From DASPWW01 sp963803425 (GTDB lineage: Bacteria; Actinomycetota; Thermoleophilia; Solirubrobacterales; 70-9), in assembly GCA_963803425.1 (NCBI GenBank), contig CAWDMA010000001.1, forward strand, positions 62,001 to 126,000: DNA of 64,000 bases, written 5' to 3'. Position 1 is the stretch's first letter. Each line of letters starts with the position of its first letter. The notes beneath the pieces are model-generated. The model worked only from the letters and a program-made list of their open reading frames with translations, searched no databases and was not told the DNA's origin. Of the stretch, positions 54,095 to 62,662 are shown in pieces. Made by a program: the position numbers and the translations under genes.

Positions 54095-54913
54095 GTGATC
54101 GAGCAGGGCACGGTCGAGGTCGGCGGCGTGCGGACGTTCTTCCGTCGCAAGTCCGGCGAGGGCGTGCCGGCGGTGTTCGTGCACGGCAACCCCACCCACT
54201 CCGGGGACTGGACTCCCTTCCTGGAGCAGGTCTCGGGGCCGGCGATCGCGCCCGATCTCCCCGGCTGGGGCCGCTCGGAGCGTCCCGATCCGGGTCGGTT
54301 CGACGGGTCCATGCACGGGCTCGCGTCGTTCGTGGACCGGTTCCTGGATGCCGTCGGGATCGACGCCTACAGGCTCGTCGTGCACGACTGGGGCTGCGTC
54401 GCCCTGATTTCCGCCCAGCGTCACCCCGACCGGGTGCGCCGGGTCGCAGTCGTGAACGGCGTCCCACTGCTGCCGGGTTACCGGTGGCACTGGGTGGCGA
54501 GGCTGTGGCGGCGGCGGGGAGTTGGCGAGGTCGTGAACGCCACCAGCACCCGCGCCGGAACGGCGCTGCTGCTGCGCCAGGCGCGCGCCGACCGCGGGCC
54601 GATGCCCCCCGAGTTCGTCGACATGATCTGGTCGAGCTACGACCGCGGCACGCGCCGCGCGATCCTGGAGCTGTACCGCTCCGCGGGCGAGCCCGAGCTC
54701 GCCGCCGCGGGGGCGGCACTGGGGTCGCTGAGATGCCCGGCGCTGGTGGTGTGGGGGGCCCGCGATCCCTACCTCCCGGTCGAGTTCGGCCGCGGGTACG
54801 GGGATGCACTCCCGGACGCCGAGCTCGTCGAGATCCCCGATGCGGGCCACTGGCCGTGGATCGAGCGGCCTGAGGTCGTGGGCCGGGTCGTGGGCTTCCT
54901 GAACGGCGGCTGA
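54095..54913 (+). CDS. Alpha/beta hydrolase (haloalkane dehalogenase/epoxide hydrolase type)
   Basis: 272 residues. Oxyanion motif FVHGNPTHSGDW, and the nucleophile elbow VVHDWGC with Asp, as in haloalkane dehalogenases and epoxide hydrolases. Acid Asp in VVWGARDPYLP, His in DAGHWPWIE. A cap domain of about 70 residues lies between (GTRRAILELYR and neighbours). The GTG at 54095 is preferred. It shares a 34-base divergent promoter region with nth. Substrate unknown; the downstream lipid genes may be cotranscribed (26-base gap). Confidence 0.85.
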   Translation: MIEQGTVEVGGVRTFFRRKSGEGVPAVFVHGNPTHSGDWTPFLEQVSGPAIAPDLPGWGRSERPDPGRFDGSMHGLASFVDRFLDAVGIDAYRLVVHDWGCVALISAQRHPDRVRRVAVVNGVPLLPGYRWHWVARLWRRRGVGEVVNATSTRAGTALLLRQARADRGPMPPEFVDMIWSSYDRGTRRAILELYRSAGEPELAAAGAALGSLRCPALVVWGARDPYLPVEFGRGYGDALPDAELVEIPDAGHWPWIERPEVVGRVVGFLNGG

Positions 54914-54939
54914 CAGGGCCCCGTTTACAATCGGGCAAC

Positions 54940-55734
54940 ATGCGCGCCCTCGTCGCATCCGTGGGCCGGCGGCTGCCCCAGGGCTGGGGGGACCTGCTCC
55001 GCCAGCTGGCCCTGTTCCTGGTCGTGTACCAGGGCTATCAGCTCGTCCGCGGCCTCGCGGACGGGAAGGCCGCCGTCGCGATCCACAACGGGGAGTGGGT
55101 GATCTCGTTCGAGAGCGCGCTCGGGACCCTGTTCGAGCCGCGGCTGCAGAGCGGGGTGATCGACCACCGATGGCTGATCGAGTCCGCCAACTTCATGTAC
55201 GTGAACGCGCAGTTCGTGATCACGACCGCGTTCCTGGCGTGGCTGTACCTCGCCCGCAACGAGCACTTCTACTTCGTCCGCAACATGTTCATGGTCGCGA
55301 TGGCGCTGGCGCTGATCGGGTACGCCGTGTTCCCGACCGCCCCGCCGCGCTTCTTCCCTGAGCACGGGTTCACGGATACGATTGCGACCCTCACCGACGT
55401 CGACCAGGACTCGGGCGCGGTGGGTCTGCTCGTCAATCCCTACGCGGCGGTCCCCAGCATGCACATCGCCTTCTCCCTGATGATCTCGGTGCCGGGCATG
55501 GTGCTGGCGCGCCACGCCGTCTCCCGGTTGTTCTGGTCCGTGTACCCGGCGATCGTGTTCTTCGTGATCGTCGTCACCGCCAACCACTACTGGTTCGACG
55601 CCGCCGCCGGCGCCGCCGTCGCCTGCCTCGCCGCGCTATTCGCCTCGCGGGTGCTCAGCCCGCTGCGCCCGAAGTGCTGGGCGTGGCCCGGCGCCGAGCG
55701 CGAGCGCGAGCGTGCCGGCGAAGTGACTGCCTGA
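54940..55734 (+). CDS. PAP2-superfamily membrane protein (inositol phosphotransferase-like)
   Basis: 264 residues with about six hydrophobic segments. The phosphatase signature is split: AAVPSMHIAFS (Ser-x-His) and VTANHYWFDAAAGA (His, Asp), while the first Lys-rich motif is weak. This arrangement resembles AUR1/inositol-phosphorylceramide synthase-like PAP2 enzymes that move an inositol-phosphate head group. The context strengthens this: it is followed by a CDP-alcohol transferase and inositol-1-phosphate synthase. Ends 11 bases before the next ATG. Alternative: a plain undecaprenyl or phosphatidic phosphatase. Confidence 0.8.
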   Translation: MRALVASVGRRLPQGWGDLLRQLALFLVVYQGYQLVRGLADGKAAVAIHNGEWVISFESALGTLFEPRLQSGVIDHRWLIESANFMYVNAQFVITTAFLAWLYLARNEHFYFVRNMFMVAMALALIGYAVFPTAPPRFFPEHGFTDTIATLTDVDQDSGAVGLLVNPYAAVPSMHIAFSLMISVPGMVLARHAVSRLFWSVYPAIVFFVIVVTANHYWFDAAAGAAVACLAALFASRVLSPLRPKCWAWPGAERERERAGEVTA

Positions 55735-55745
55735 GCCGGCGACGG

Positions 55746-56411
55746 ATGTCGGTCGAGACCCCACCCACCGGGCGCCGCGCTCGTCCGCCCCGCCGCGTGC
55801 GCACCGCTCAGGAGCTGGGGGCGATCGCGCGCGAGGCGTTGATCGAGTCGCGGTTGACGCCGAACACGATCTCGATGACGGGGCTCGTCCTGAACGTCGC
55901 CGCGGCGGTGCTCGTCACGCAGAAGCTGTTCTTCCTTGCCGGGATCGCGTTCATCATCGGCTCCGTGATGGACACGCTCGACGGCCGCTACTCGCGGATG
56001 TCGGGCAAGGGGACGCTGTTCGGGGCCTTCCTCGACTCCACCCTCGACCGGATCGAGGAGGGCGTCGTGCTGACCACGATTGCGTGGTACTTCGCGGACA
56101 CCGGCGACGAGGTCGCGGCCGCGGCGTGCGTGTTCGCGGTGCTCGGCTCGCTGATGGTGTCCTATACGCGGGCGCGCGCCGAGGCCCTCGGCGTCGAGTG
56201 CACCGTGGGGCTCGCGAGTCGCCCGGTCAGGGTGGTGATACTCTCGATCGGCCTCGTGTTCGCAAAGGGGGCGGGGCTGTTCGACGTGGAGCTGCTCGCC
56301 CCGGCGATCTACGTGCTGTGCGTGCTGACCGCGGTGACGGTCGTGCAGCGCGTCTGGCATGTCCGCGGCCAGCTCGTGGGTATGGTCGGGGCCGAGTCGA
56401 GGAAGGTGTGA
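55746..56411 (+). CDS. CDP-alcohol phosphatidyltransferase (phosphatidylinositol-phosphate synthase-like)
   Basis: 222 residues, about six membrane helices. The catalytic motif D-x2-D-G-x2-A-R-x8-G-x3-D-x3-D appears as DTLDGRYSRMSG...GAFLDSTLD, with Ser in place of the usual Ala before the Arg. Metal-binding Asp residues are all present. The enzyme would join CDP-diacylglycerol to inositol phosphate, giving PIP. The Ino1 gene directly downstream makes that acceptor. ATG at 55746. A leader of 82 bases precedes Ino1. Confidence 0.87.
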   Translation: MSVETPPTGRRARPPRRVRTAQELGAIAREALIESRLTPNTISMTGLVLNVAAAVLVTQKLFFLAGIAFIIGSVMDTLDGRYSRMSGKGTLFGAFLDSTLDRIEEGVVLTTIAWYFADTGDEVAAAACVFAVLGSLMVSYTRARAEALGVECTVGLASRPVRVVILSIGLVFAKGAGLFDVELLAPAIYVLCVLTAVTVVQRVWHVRGQLVGMVGAESRKV

Positions 56412-56493
56412 TCGGGTGAATCGGGATTGCACGGATGTAACCCGGCGCCGGGTCGGGTGTGATTAGTCCGCCAATCGTGAGAGGAGCGTGTCG

Positions 56494-57694
56494 ATGAGCG
56501 CGAACGACGCAGCCACAGGAAACGGCAAGCCAAACGGCCATCGGGCCGTCGACGACAAGGTCCGGGTGGCGATCGTCGGGGTGGGCAACTGCGCGAGCTC
56601 GTTCGTCCAGGGAGTCCAGTACTACCGCGACGCCGATGCGGCGAAAGACGTCCCGGGCCTGATGCACGTCGACCTCGGCGGGTACCACATCCGCGACATC
56701 GAGTTCACGGCGGCCTTCGACATCGATGCGGAGAAGGTCGGCAAGGACCTCTCCGAGGCGATCTTCTCCGGCCAGAACAACACCGTGACGTTCGCCGACG
56801 TCCCGGACCTGGGCGTCCCCGTCCACCGCGGGATGACCCACGACGGGCTCGGCAAGTACCTGAAGCAGAAGATCACGAAGGCGCCGGGCGAGACGGACGA
56901 CATCGTCGGGATCCTGCAGCAGACGAACACGGACGTGCTGGTCTGCTACCTGCCCGTCGGCTCCGAGCAGGCCACCAAGTGGTACGTCGAGCAGGCGCTC
57001 GACGCGGGGGTCGGGTTCGTCAACTGCCTGCCGGTGTTCATCGCCCGGGAGGACTACTGGAACCGCCGGTTCATGCAGGCCGGGCTGCCGATCATCGGCG
57101 ACGACATCAAGTCCCAGGTCGGCGCGACGATCGTGCACCGCCAGCTCGCGCGCCTGTTCGAGGACCGAGGCGTGAAGATCGAGCGGACGAGCCAGCTCAA
57201 CGTCGGCGGCAACATGGACTTCTACAACATGCTCGAACGGGAGCGGCTCGAGTCGAAGAAGATCTCGAAGACCCGATGCGGTCACCTCGATCGTCTCCGA
57301 CGATCTCGCCGACGAGAACGTCTACATCGGGCCGTCGGACTACGTGCAGTGGCTCGAGGACCGGAAGTGGGCGCACATCCGGCTGGAGGGCCGCTCGTTC
57401 GGGGACGTGCCGCTGAATCTCGAGCTGAAGCTCGAGGTCGTCGACTCGCCGAACTCGGCCGGGATCGTGATCGACGCGGTCCGGATCGTGAAGCTAGCGC
57501 TCAACCATGGGATCGCGGGCGAGCTCGACGGGCCGTCGAGCTACCTGATGAAGTCGCCGCACACCCAGCGGCCCGACTCCGAGGCGCGGGAGCTGACCGA
57601 GCAGTTCATCGCCGACCACTCCCGCACCCGCCAGGGTGGCGTCCCGGCGTCCGGCGCGCCGGCTCCGGCGGAGACCGACAAGACCGAGACCTGA
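56494..57694 (+). CDS. ino1: myo-Inositol-1-phosphate synthase Ino1 (one frameshift)
   Basis: NAD-dependent isomerisation of glucose-6-phosphate to inositol-1-phosphate. VAIVGVGNCASSFVQGVQYY is the NAD loop. IGDDIKSQVGATIVHRQLARLF and TSQLNVGGNMDFYNML are conserved. Near 57272 one extra C shifts the frame; KKISKT continues as DAVTSIVSDDLADENVYIGP, then VDSPNSAGIVIDAVRIVKLAL, and ends PAPAETDKTET at 57694. Corrected length is about 399 residues, near the actinobacterial type. ATG at 56494 with GAGGAG upstream. A hairpin terminator follows the stop. Confidence 0.94.
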
Positions 57695-57698
57695 GGCG

Positions 57699-57722
57699 GA
57701 GGGGCCGCCGGGGCGGCCCCTC
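57699..57722 (+). terminator. Hairpin after ino1
   Basis: Stem GAGGGGCCGC/GCGGCCCCTC (10 bp) with loop CGGG, four bases after the ino1 stop. Confidence 0.75.
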
Positions 57723-57745
57723 CCGCCACCTCTATCCTGCGGCCC

Positions 57746-59710
57746 GTGGCTGGCCGCGACCGCCTCTCGATCGTCCATGTGACGCCGCACCGGTGGGGGC
57801 CCCACAACGAGGTGAACGAGTTCGCGGGGCGGATCGCGGCGGAGCTCCGCGGGCGGGGCCACCGTGTGCTGATCGCAGCCCCGAGCGACTCGCGGACGGC
57901 GATTCGCAGCTCACGCGCCGCGATCCGCGCGGCGGTCGGGGGAGACTCGGGCGCGATCTTCGACGGTGACGACATGCCCGTGCTTGCGGTCGGGCAGGGG
58001 ATCCCGCTGCCGCGCGGCCCCCGGCCTCGCGCCGCGCCCGTTCCCCTCGACGTCAGCCGCACCCTCGACGAGCTGCTCGGAGGCGTGCGGCCCGACATCG
58101 TCCACGTCCACGACCCGTTCGCCCCCAGCACCTCGTCGACCGCGCTGCGGCATTCGCGCTCCCTGAACGTCGGCACCTTCCACGAGCCGACCGAGCGGCT
58201 GATCTCAACCCAGGTGGCGCGCCCGCTCGTGGAGATCTTCTTCGGTCGGCTCGACGCGCGCACGGTCAGCTGCGAGACCACCGCGGAGCTCGTCGAGCGC
58301 TACTTCCCAGGCACCTACGAACTGGTCCCGCCCGGGGCCGCCGCTCCCGCCGACGCGGGCCGGTCGCCGGGCTCGCCCCCGAGGATCATGTTCTGCCTGC
58401 GCGAGGAGCGCGGTGCGCTGCGGCTCTTCCTCCGCGCCCTGCGGCGGCTGCCTCTGTCCGCGGAATGGGAGGCGATCGTGTGGGCGGAGCGCCCGCCCGA
58501 CCCGGTCGCCCGGCTTGCCCGCAAGCTGCGCGAGCGGGTCACCGTGCTCGGCCCGGCGGACGGCGAGCCCGAGGAATTGATCGGGGGCGCCGACGTCCTC
58601 TGCCTCGCCTCCGGCGGTCCGCTTCCGGCGCCCGGCCTTGTCCGCGAGGCGCTCGCCGCGGGAGCCGTGCCGGTGGTGTCGGACCTGCCGGCCTACATGG
58701 AGCTGATGGCCGACGGCGAGCGCGGGCTGCTCTTCCCGCACGGTGACGCGATCACGCTGGCGGGCCAGCTCGGCCGGCTGATCTCCGAGCCCGAGCTGCG
58801 AGAGCGGATCGCGCGCAACGGACGCGGCGCGGTTGGAAGCTGGGCCGAGACCGCCGACCGGGTCGAGGAGATCTACGCACGACTCGCGGCCCGCCGCCAC
58901 GATCCGTCAGGCGACGCCGCGATCCGGCGCCGGCTCGCCTCCCGCCCCACGATCGAGTGCGATCTGCACATGCACACCGACCACTCGCCGGACTCGGCGA
59001 CCCCCGTGGAGGTGCTGCTGGAGACTGCGCGCGACCGCGGACTCGGTGCGATCGCGGTCACCGACCACAACGTGATCTCAGGGGCGCTCGAGGCACGCGA
59101 GCTCGCCGCCGGGATGGACGGCCTCGAGGTGATCGTCGCCGAGGAGGTCAAGACCGCCGAGCAGGGTGAGGTGATCGGCCTGTTCCTGGAGAAGGAGATC
59201 CCGCGGGGGCTGACGATGGCCGAGACGATCGCCGAGATCAAGGCGCAGGGCGGGCTCGTGTACGTCCCGCACCCGTTCGACCGGATGCACTCCGTCCCGG
59301 ACTACGAGCATCTGCTCGAGATCGTCGAGAGGATCGACATCCTCGAGGTCTTCAACCCCCGGATCGCGCTGTCCGCGTTCAACGAGGAGGCGGAGCGGTT
59401 CGCGACCAAGTACAGGATCGTGCCGGGGGCGGGATCGGACAGCCACGTCGCGCAGGGGCTGGGCAGCGTCCGGATCCGCCTCCGCGCGTTCGACGGGCCG
59501 CGCGAGTTCCTCGAGGCGATGCGTGACGCCGACATCACCCGCAAGCACAAGAACCTCGTGTACGTGCAGGCGCTCAAGTTCCTGCAGACCACCGGGCGGC
59601 CCCGGCCGGCGCGCCGGGCGTGGGCGGCGAAGAGCCCCCGACCGGTCCGCGGAGGGCGGCAGCGGCCGAGTCCCGGAGTGAAATCCGCCGACCGCCAAGG
59701 CAAGAAGTGA
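57746..59710 (+). CDS. Fusion of GT4 glycosyltransferase and PHP-domain phosphoesterase
   Basis: 654 residues. Residues 1-375 are a GT-B fold like PimA/GT4: SIVHVTPHRWGPHNEVNEFAG, DIVHVHDPFAPS, GTFHEPTERLIS, and the donor site GADVLCLASGGPLPAPGLVREALAAGAVPVVSDLPAYMEL. Residues 400-600 are a PHP domain: ECDLHMHTDHSPDSA (His-x-His, His), AIAVTDHNVISG, PHPFDRMHS, and GAGSDSHVAQGLGSV, so the metal site is complete. The Lys/Arg-rich tail is disordered. PHP proteins hydrolyse phosphoesters or act on cyclic/pyro-phosphates. Joining both in one chain suggests a coupled step on a phosphorylated glycolipid (for example mannosyl phosphoinositide); inference. GTG at 57746, after the terminator. Confidence 0.85.
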   Translation: MAGRDRLSIVHVTPHRWGPHNEVNEFAGRIAAELRGRGHRVLIAAPSDSRTAIRSSRAAIRAAVGGDSGAIFDGDDMPVLAVGQGIPLPRGPRPRAAPVPLDVSRTLDELLGGVRPDIVHVHDPFAPSTSSTALRHSRSLNVGTFHEPTERLISTQVARPLVEIFFGRLDARTVSCETTAELVERYFPGTYELVPPGAAAPADAGRSPGSPPRIMFCLREERGALRLFLRALRRLPLSAEWEAIVWAERPPDPVARLARKLRERVTVLGPADGEPEELIGGADVLCLASGGPLPAPGLVREALAAGAVPVVSDLPAYMELMADGERGLLFPHGDAITLAGQLGRLISEPELRERIARNGRGAVGSWAETADRVEEIYARLAARRHDPSGDAAIRRRLASRPTIECDLHMHTDHSPDSATPVEVLLETARDRGLGAIAVTDHNVISGALEARELAAGMDGLEVIVAEEVKTAEQGEVIGLFLEKEIPRGLTMAETIAEIKAQGGLVYVPHPFDRMHSVPDYEHLLEIVERIDILEVFNPRIALSAFNEEAERFATKYRIVPGAGSDSHVAQGLGSVRIRLRAFDGPREFLEAMRDADITRKHKNLVYVQALKFLQTTGRPRPARRAWAAKSPRPVRGGRQRPSPGVKSADRQGKK

Positions 59711-60363
59711 TGCACGCCGCAGGAGCGGATCGAGGCTCGTCAAAGAGAGGCCGCGCGGTGGAGACCACGGACGACGAGATCCAGGAGAAGTACCTGGAGC
59801 GAGCGATCAGGGAGCTGAACGAGCTCACCCGCAAGCTCCAGGCCTGCGAAGCGTGCCCGCGGGGCAAGCTGCAGCCGGTGCTTGGGTCCGGCCATCCGCA
59901 GGCGGACGTGATGCTGCTCAAGCACGCGCCGGCCCCAGCCGAGATCGAGGAGGGGGTGGCGTTCTACGGCCGCTCCGGGAACGCGCTGATGAAGATCTTC
60001 AAGCGGCTCGGGATCGACCCGCTCGTCGTGTACGGCACGCTGTGCGTGAAGTGCCCGGTCGCCGACCCCTCGCTGGCCGGGCCGGAGTGCGTGGCGCGGC
60101 TGGGCGAGGAGTTCGCGATCGTGTCGCCCCGGATCGTCGTCGTGATGGGCGAGCCGGCGCTGGGCGCGCTGAATGGGCTCGACCTCCCGCTTGCTCGCGC
60201 GCTCGCACCGGAGCTCGGCGAGATCCAGCCGCTGACGCCGACGGTCGATGCTCTGTTCGTCCCGGACATCGACGGCTCGCTCGACGAAGAGGGAGCGAAG
60301 CGCGAGTTCTGGGGCGCGTTCCGCGCCCTGGGCGAGTGGTACGACCAGCTCCCGCCCTATTAA
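59710..60363 (+). CDS. Uracil-DNA glycosylase superfamily protein (family 4-like, divergent motifs)
   Basis: 217 residues. The iron-sulfur cysteines of family 4 are kept (CEACPRG; CVKCPVADPSLAGPEC). But the usual GEAPG catalytic loop is replaced by LLKHAPAPAEIEEG, and the C-terminal His-Pro-Ser motif by FVPDIDGSLDEEG. It may therefore have a changed substrate or be inactive. AFYGRSGNALMKIFKRLGID and RIVVVMGEPALGAL keep the fold. ATG at 59710 overlaps the PHP-fusion stop by one base (TGATG). The GTG at 59758 (METTDDEIQEKY) is a plausible later start. Confidence 0.7.
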   Translation: MHAAGADRGSSKRGRAVETTDDEIQEKYLERAIRELNELTRKLQACEACPRGKLQPVLGSGHPQADVMLLKHAPAPAEIEEGVAFYGRSGNALMKIFKRLGIDPLVVYGTLCVKCPVADPSLAGPECVARLGEEFAIVSPRIVVVMGEPALGALNGLDLPLARALAPELGEIQPLTPTVDALFVPDIDGSLDEEGAKREFWGAFRALGEWYDQLPPY

Positions 60364-60380
60364 TCCCCGACGGCTTCCGA

Positions 60381-61862
60381 TCAGCGCGGCGCGATGGCCG
60401 CGGTCGCCTCGGCAGCGCCGCGGTCGCGCTTCAGCCGCAGCACGCCGGCGTTGCGTTCCGAGGTGATGCGGGCGCCCTCGACATGGGCGCGGTACCCGTC
60501 GGGGAAGTTGATCCGGGGCACCCGGATCTCGGTCTGCACCCGACGCGGCAGCGTCGAGCCGTTCGGCGCGGCGGTCGAGTAGGCAAGCTCGAACCGACGG
60601 GCGTCCGGATCGAACGAGTACCGGCTCGGGGTTCCAGCGACCGCCTGCGGGAACGGCCGCGCGAGCAGCTTCAGCTTGGCCCGCTTCACGTTCTTGCCGC
60701 GCGGAGGCCGGGCCGGGTCGATCACCAGCGACTGCACGCCGGGCCCCGATGTAGTCGGGTCGTCGCAGTCGCAGTAGTGCCAGTACTGCCATCCGACCAT
60801 GTGCTCGTCCGCGAGGTCGATCACGCGACGTGTGTCGACGAGGTCGTCGGAGGCGCCGAACTCGGTGACGAGCGAGCTGTCGCCGGTGCGCTCGATGTGC
60901 TCGTCGGCGTTGTCGAACACCGTCGCCTGGTTCACGGGGCACGAGCTCGACGTGAGGCCGCCGCCGTTCGCCAGGCAGTACACGTGGAAGCTGAACGCGG
61001 CGCGGGCGTCGCGGGTCGGCCCCAGGGAGGTCTGCGCCGCGGAGTTGAACAGCACGTTTGGCTCGTAGAAGGCGAGCTTGCGGGTGTCGGCCCGGCGGAT
61101 CGCGTCTATCACCCGGTTCGTGAACGGCATCAGCGAGCCGGCGTCGAACTCGGGGCAGCCGCGCGGATTGAGGCAGCCGATGTACGGCGTTCCCGGCCAC
61201 GGCTCGTTCATCAGGTCGTATCCCGCAACGTACCGCTCACCGGCGAACCGCTTCGCGACCTTCCGCCACGCCGCCGCGTACGCGTCCTGGACCGGCACCC
61301 CCGCCGCAGGGTCGTTGGCCCAGAAATGGTCGAAGGCGTGCTGCAGCGCGGGCATCGTCAGGTAGTTGGTCGGGAACCCGTTCTTTGGTTCCGCCGGGAG
61401 CCCGTCGTCGAGCGCCTGCCAGTCGGGCCACCCCTCGCCCTCGAAGCGCTCGTTGTAGAGGTCCTGGTGGAAGTCGAGCAGCGAGAAGATCTTTCGCTTC
61501 GCCAGCACCCGCTCGGTTCGGGCGATGCTGCGCAGGTACCCCAGCCTGTAGCGCGGCGTGCCGCTCGAGTCCGGCGGCTCGGGCTCCAGCCCGTTGTAGA
61601 TGATCCCGAGCCGGATCGTGTTGAACCCGTTCCGCCGCAGGAACCGGGCGTCGTCGGCGCCGAACCCGGTGTCCTCGGGCCGGTAGGAGCCGACCTTGTA
61701 GACCATGTTGAAGCCGTGCAGGATCACCGCCCGCCCGACCTTGTCGGTGAGCCACCGGCCCTGGTGGTCGAGAGGGGGTTTCGGGGAGGCGCACGCCGGC
61801 GCCGCGACGGCGCCGGCGCCAAGCGCGGCGAGTGCAAGCCCGACCGCGATCCGCGCCCTCAC
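60381..61862 (-). CDS. Secreted GH5 glycosidase (endoglycoceramidase-like)
   Basis: 493 residues. Signal peptide IAVGLALAALGAGAVAAPACAS. GH5 pattern: VGRAVILHGFNMVYKVGSY, RNGFNTIRLGIIYNGLEP, YVAGYDLMNEPWPG with acid/base Glu, SFHVYCLANGGG, and nucleophile Glu in SLVTEFGASDD. A beta-rich C-terminal domain ends the chain. Endoglycoceramidases share this layout and cleave glycans from sphingolipid-like or glycolipid substrates; steryl glucosidase is an alternative. GTG at 61862 overlaps the LLM gene stop by four bases. Confidence 0.85.
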   Translation of the reverse strand: MRARIAVGLALAALGAGAVAAPACASPKPPLDHQGRWLTDKVGRAVILHGFNMVYKVGSYRPEDTGFGADDARFLRRNGFNTIRLGIIYNGLEPEPPDSSGTPRYRLGYLRSIARTERVLAKRKIFSLLDFHQDLYNERFEGEGWPDWQALDDGLPAEPKNGFPTNYLTMPALQHAFDHFWANDPAAGVPVQDAYAAAWRKVAKRFAGERYVAGYDLMNEPWPGTPYIGCLNPRGCPEFDAGSLMPFTNRVIDAIRRADTRKLAFYEPNVLFNSAAQTSLGPTRDARAAFSFHVYCLANGGGLTSSSCPVNQATVFDNADEHIERTGDSSLVTEFGASDDLVDTRRVIDLADEHMVGWQYWHYCDCDDPTTSGPGVQSLVIDPARPPRGKNVKRAKLKLLARPFPQAVAGTPSRYSFDPDARRFELAYSTAAPNGSTLPRRVQTEIRVPRINFPDGYRAHVEGARITSERNAGVLRLKRDRGAAEATAAIAPR

Positions 61863-62662
61863 CCGAACCGCGCCTCCGATCCGCCGGGCGCGGCGGCGGC
61901 CGCGAGCTCGGTCATCCCCTCGACGGTCGCGCTCGCCAGCGCCCGCACCACGACGACGTCGAGCCCCTCGTAGCGGTTCAGCTCGGCGTCGGCGACGTAC
62001 TGGCTGTCGGTCGCGACCCCGACAGTCCCAGGCTCGGCGCCGAGCCGCTCGAATTGGTGCCGGTATCCGTCGTGGAGGTCGCGGTAGAAGGACTCGTCCT
62101 TGAGCAAACGCTGCTTGGCGTCGGCGCCGACCGCGGTGCGGACGTACCCGAGCACCGGGGGCGGCCTGCGGTCCGCCTCGATCGCGCCGCGGTGCACGTT
62201 GCCGCGGGCCTCCTGTGCCGCGTCGGGGGTGATCCAGTTCAGGAACGCCCCGTCGTAGGCCGATCCCGCCAGCGCGCACATCTTCGGCCCCATCGCGGCG
62301 AGCACGATCTTCACGTTCGGCAGCGCCTTACGCAGCTCCGGGAGCGCCTCGCGCATCCTGGTCAACGGCTTCTCGGAGAACCCGGCGCCGACCCCGATCC
62401 ACAGCCGCTGCGGCGGCAGGCCGAGCTCCTCGATCCGGCCCGCGATCGACTCCGGGGTGTGGCGGTCGAGCGCCATCACCCCGACGCCGAGGTCGATCCC
62501 GGGTACAGACCGGGCGAAGATCCCGAGGGTGTCGAGCCCGCTCGCGCCCGGGTGGTCGTTCGACCACATCGAGTGGTACCCGAGCATCTCGCAGCGCCCG
62601 GCGAGCGGCTCCGCGACGCTCGGGTCGAGCCCCGCCGTCACCCCGAACGCCCGCGCGTTCAC
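61859..62662 (-). CDS. LLM-class flavin/F420-dependent oxidoreductase
   Basis: 267 residues from the GTG at 62662. The barrel pattern LGYHSMWSNDHPGASGLDTLGIFA, then IDLGVGVMALDRHTPESIAGRI, LWIGVGAGFSEKPLTRMREAL and a late ...VATDSQYVADAEL fits the bacterial luciferase-like family. F420 use is likely in actinobacteria but cannot be read from the sequence with certainty. The C-terminus is EARFG. It overlaps both neighbours by four bases (GTGA), so the three genes are tightly coupled. Substrate unknown. Confidence 0.82.
   Translation of the reverse strand: MNARAFGVTAGLDPSVAEPLAGRCEMLGYHSMWSNDHPGASGLDTLGIFARSVPGIDLGVGVMALDRHTPESIAGRIEELGLPPQRLWIGVGAGFSEKPLTRMREALPELRKALPNVKIVLAAMGPKMCALAGSAYDGAFLNWITPDAAQEARGNVHRGAIEADRRPPPVLGYVRTAVGADAKQRLLKDESFYRDLHDGYRHQFERLGAEPGTVGVATDSQYVADAELNRYEGLDVVVVRALASATVEGMTELAAAAAPGGSEARFG

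Noticed and set aside
57270..57290. Programmed ribosomal frameshift in ino1
   Set aside because: No slippery heptamer or downstream structure is evident, and many unrelated genes in the window show the same kind of single-base change. A sequence error is simpler.
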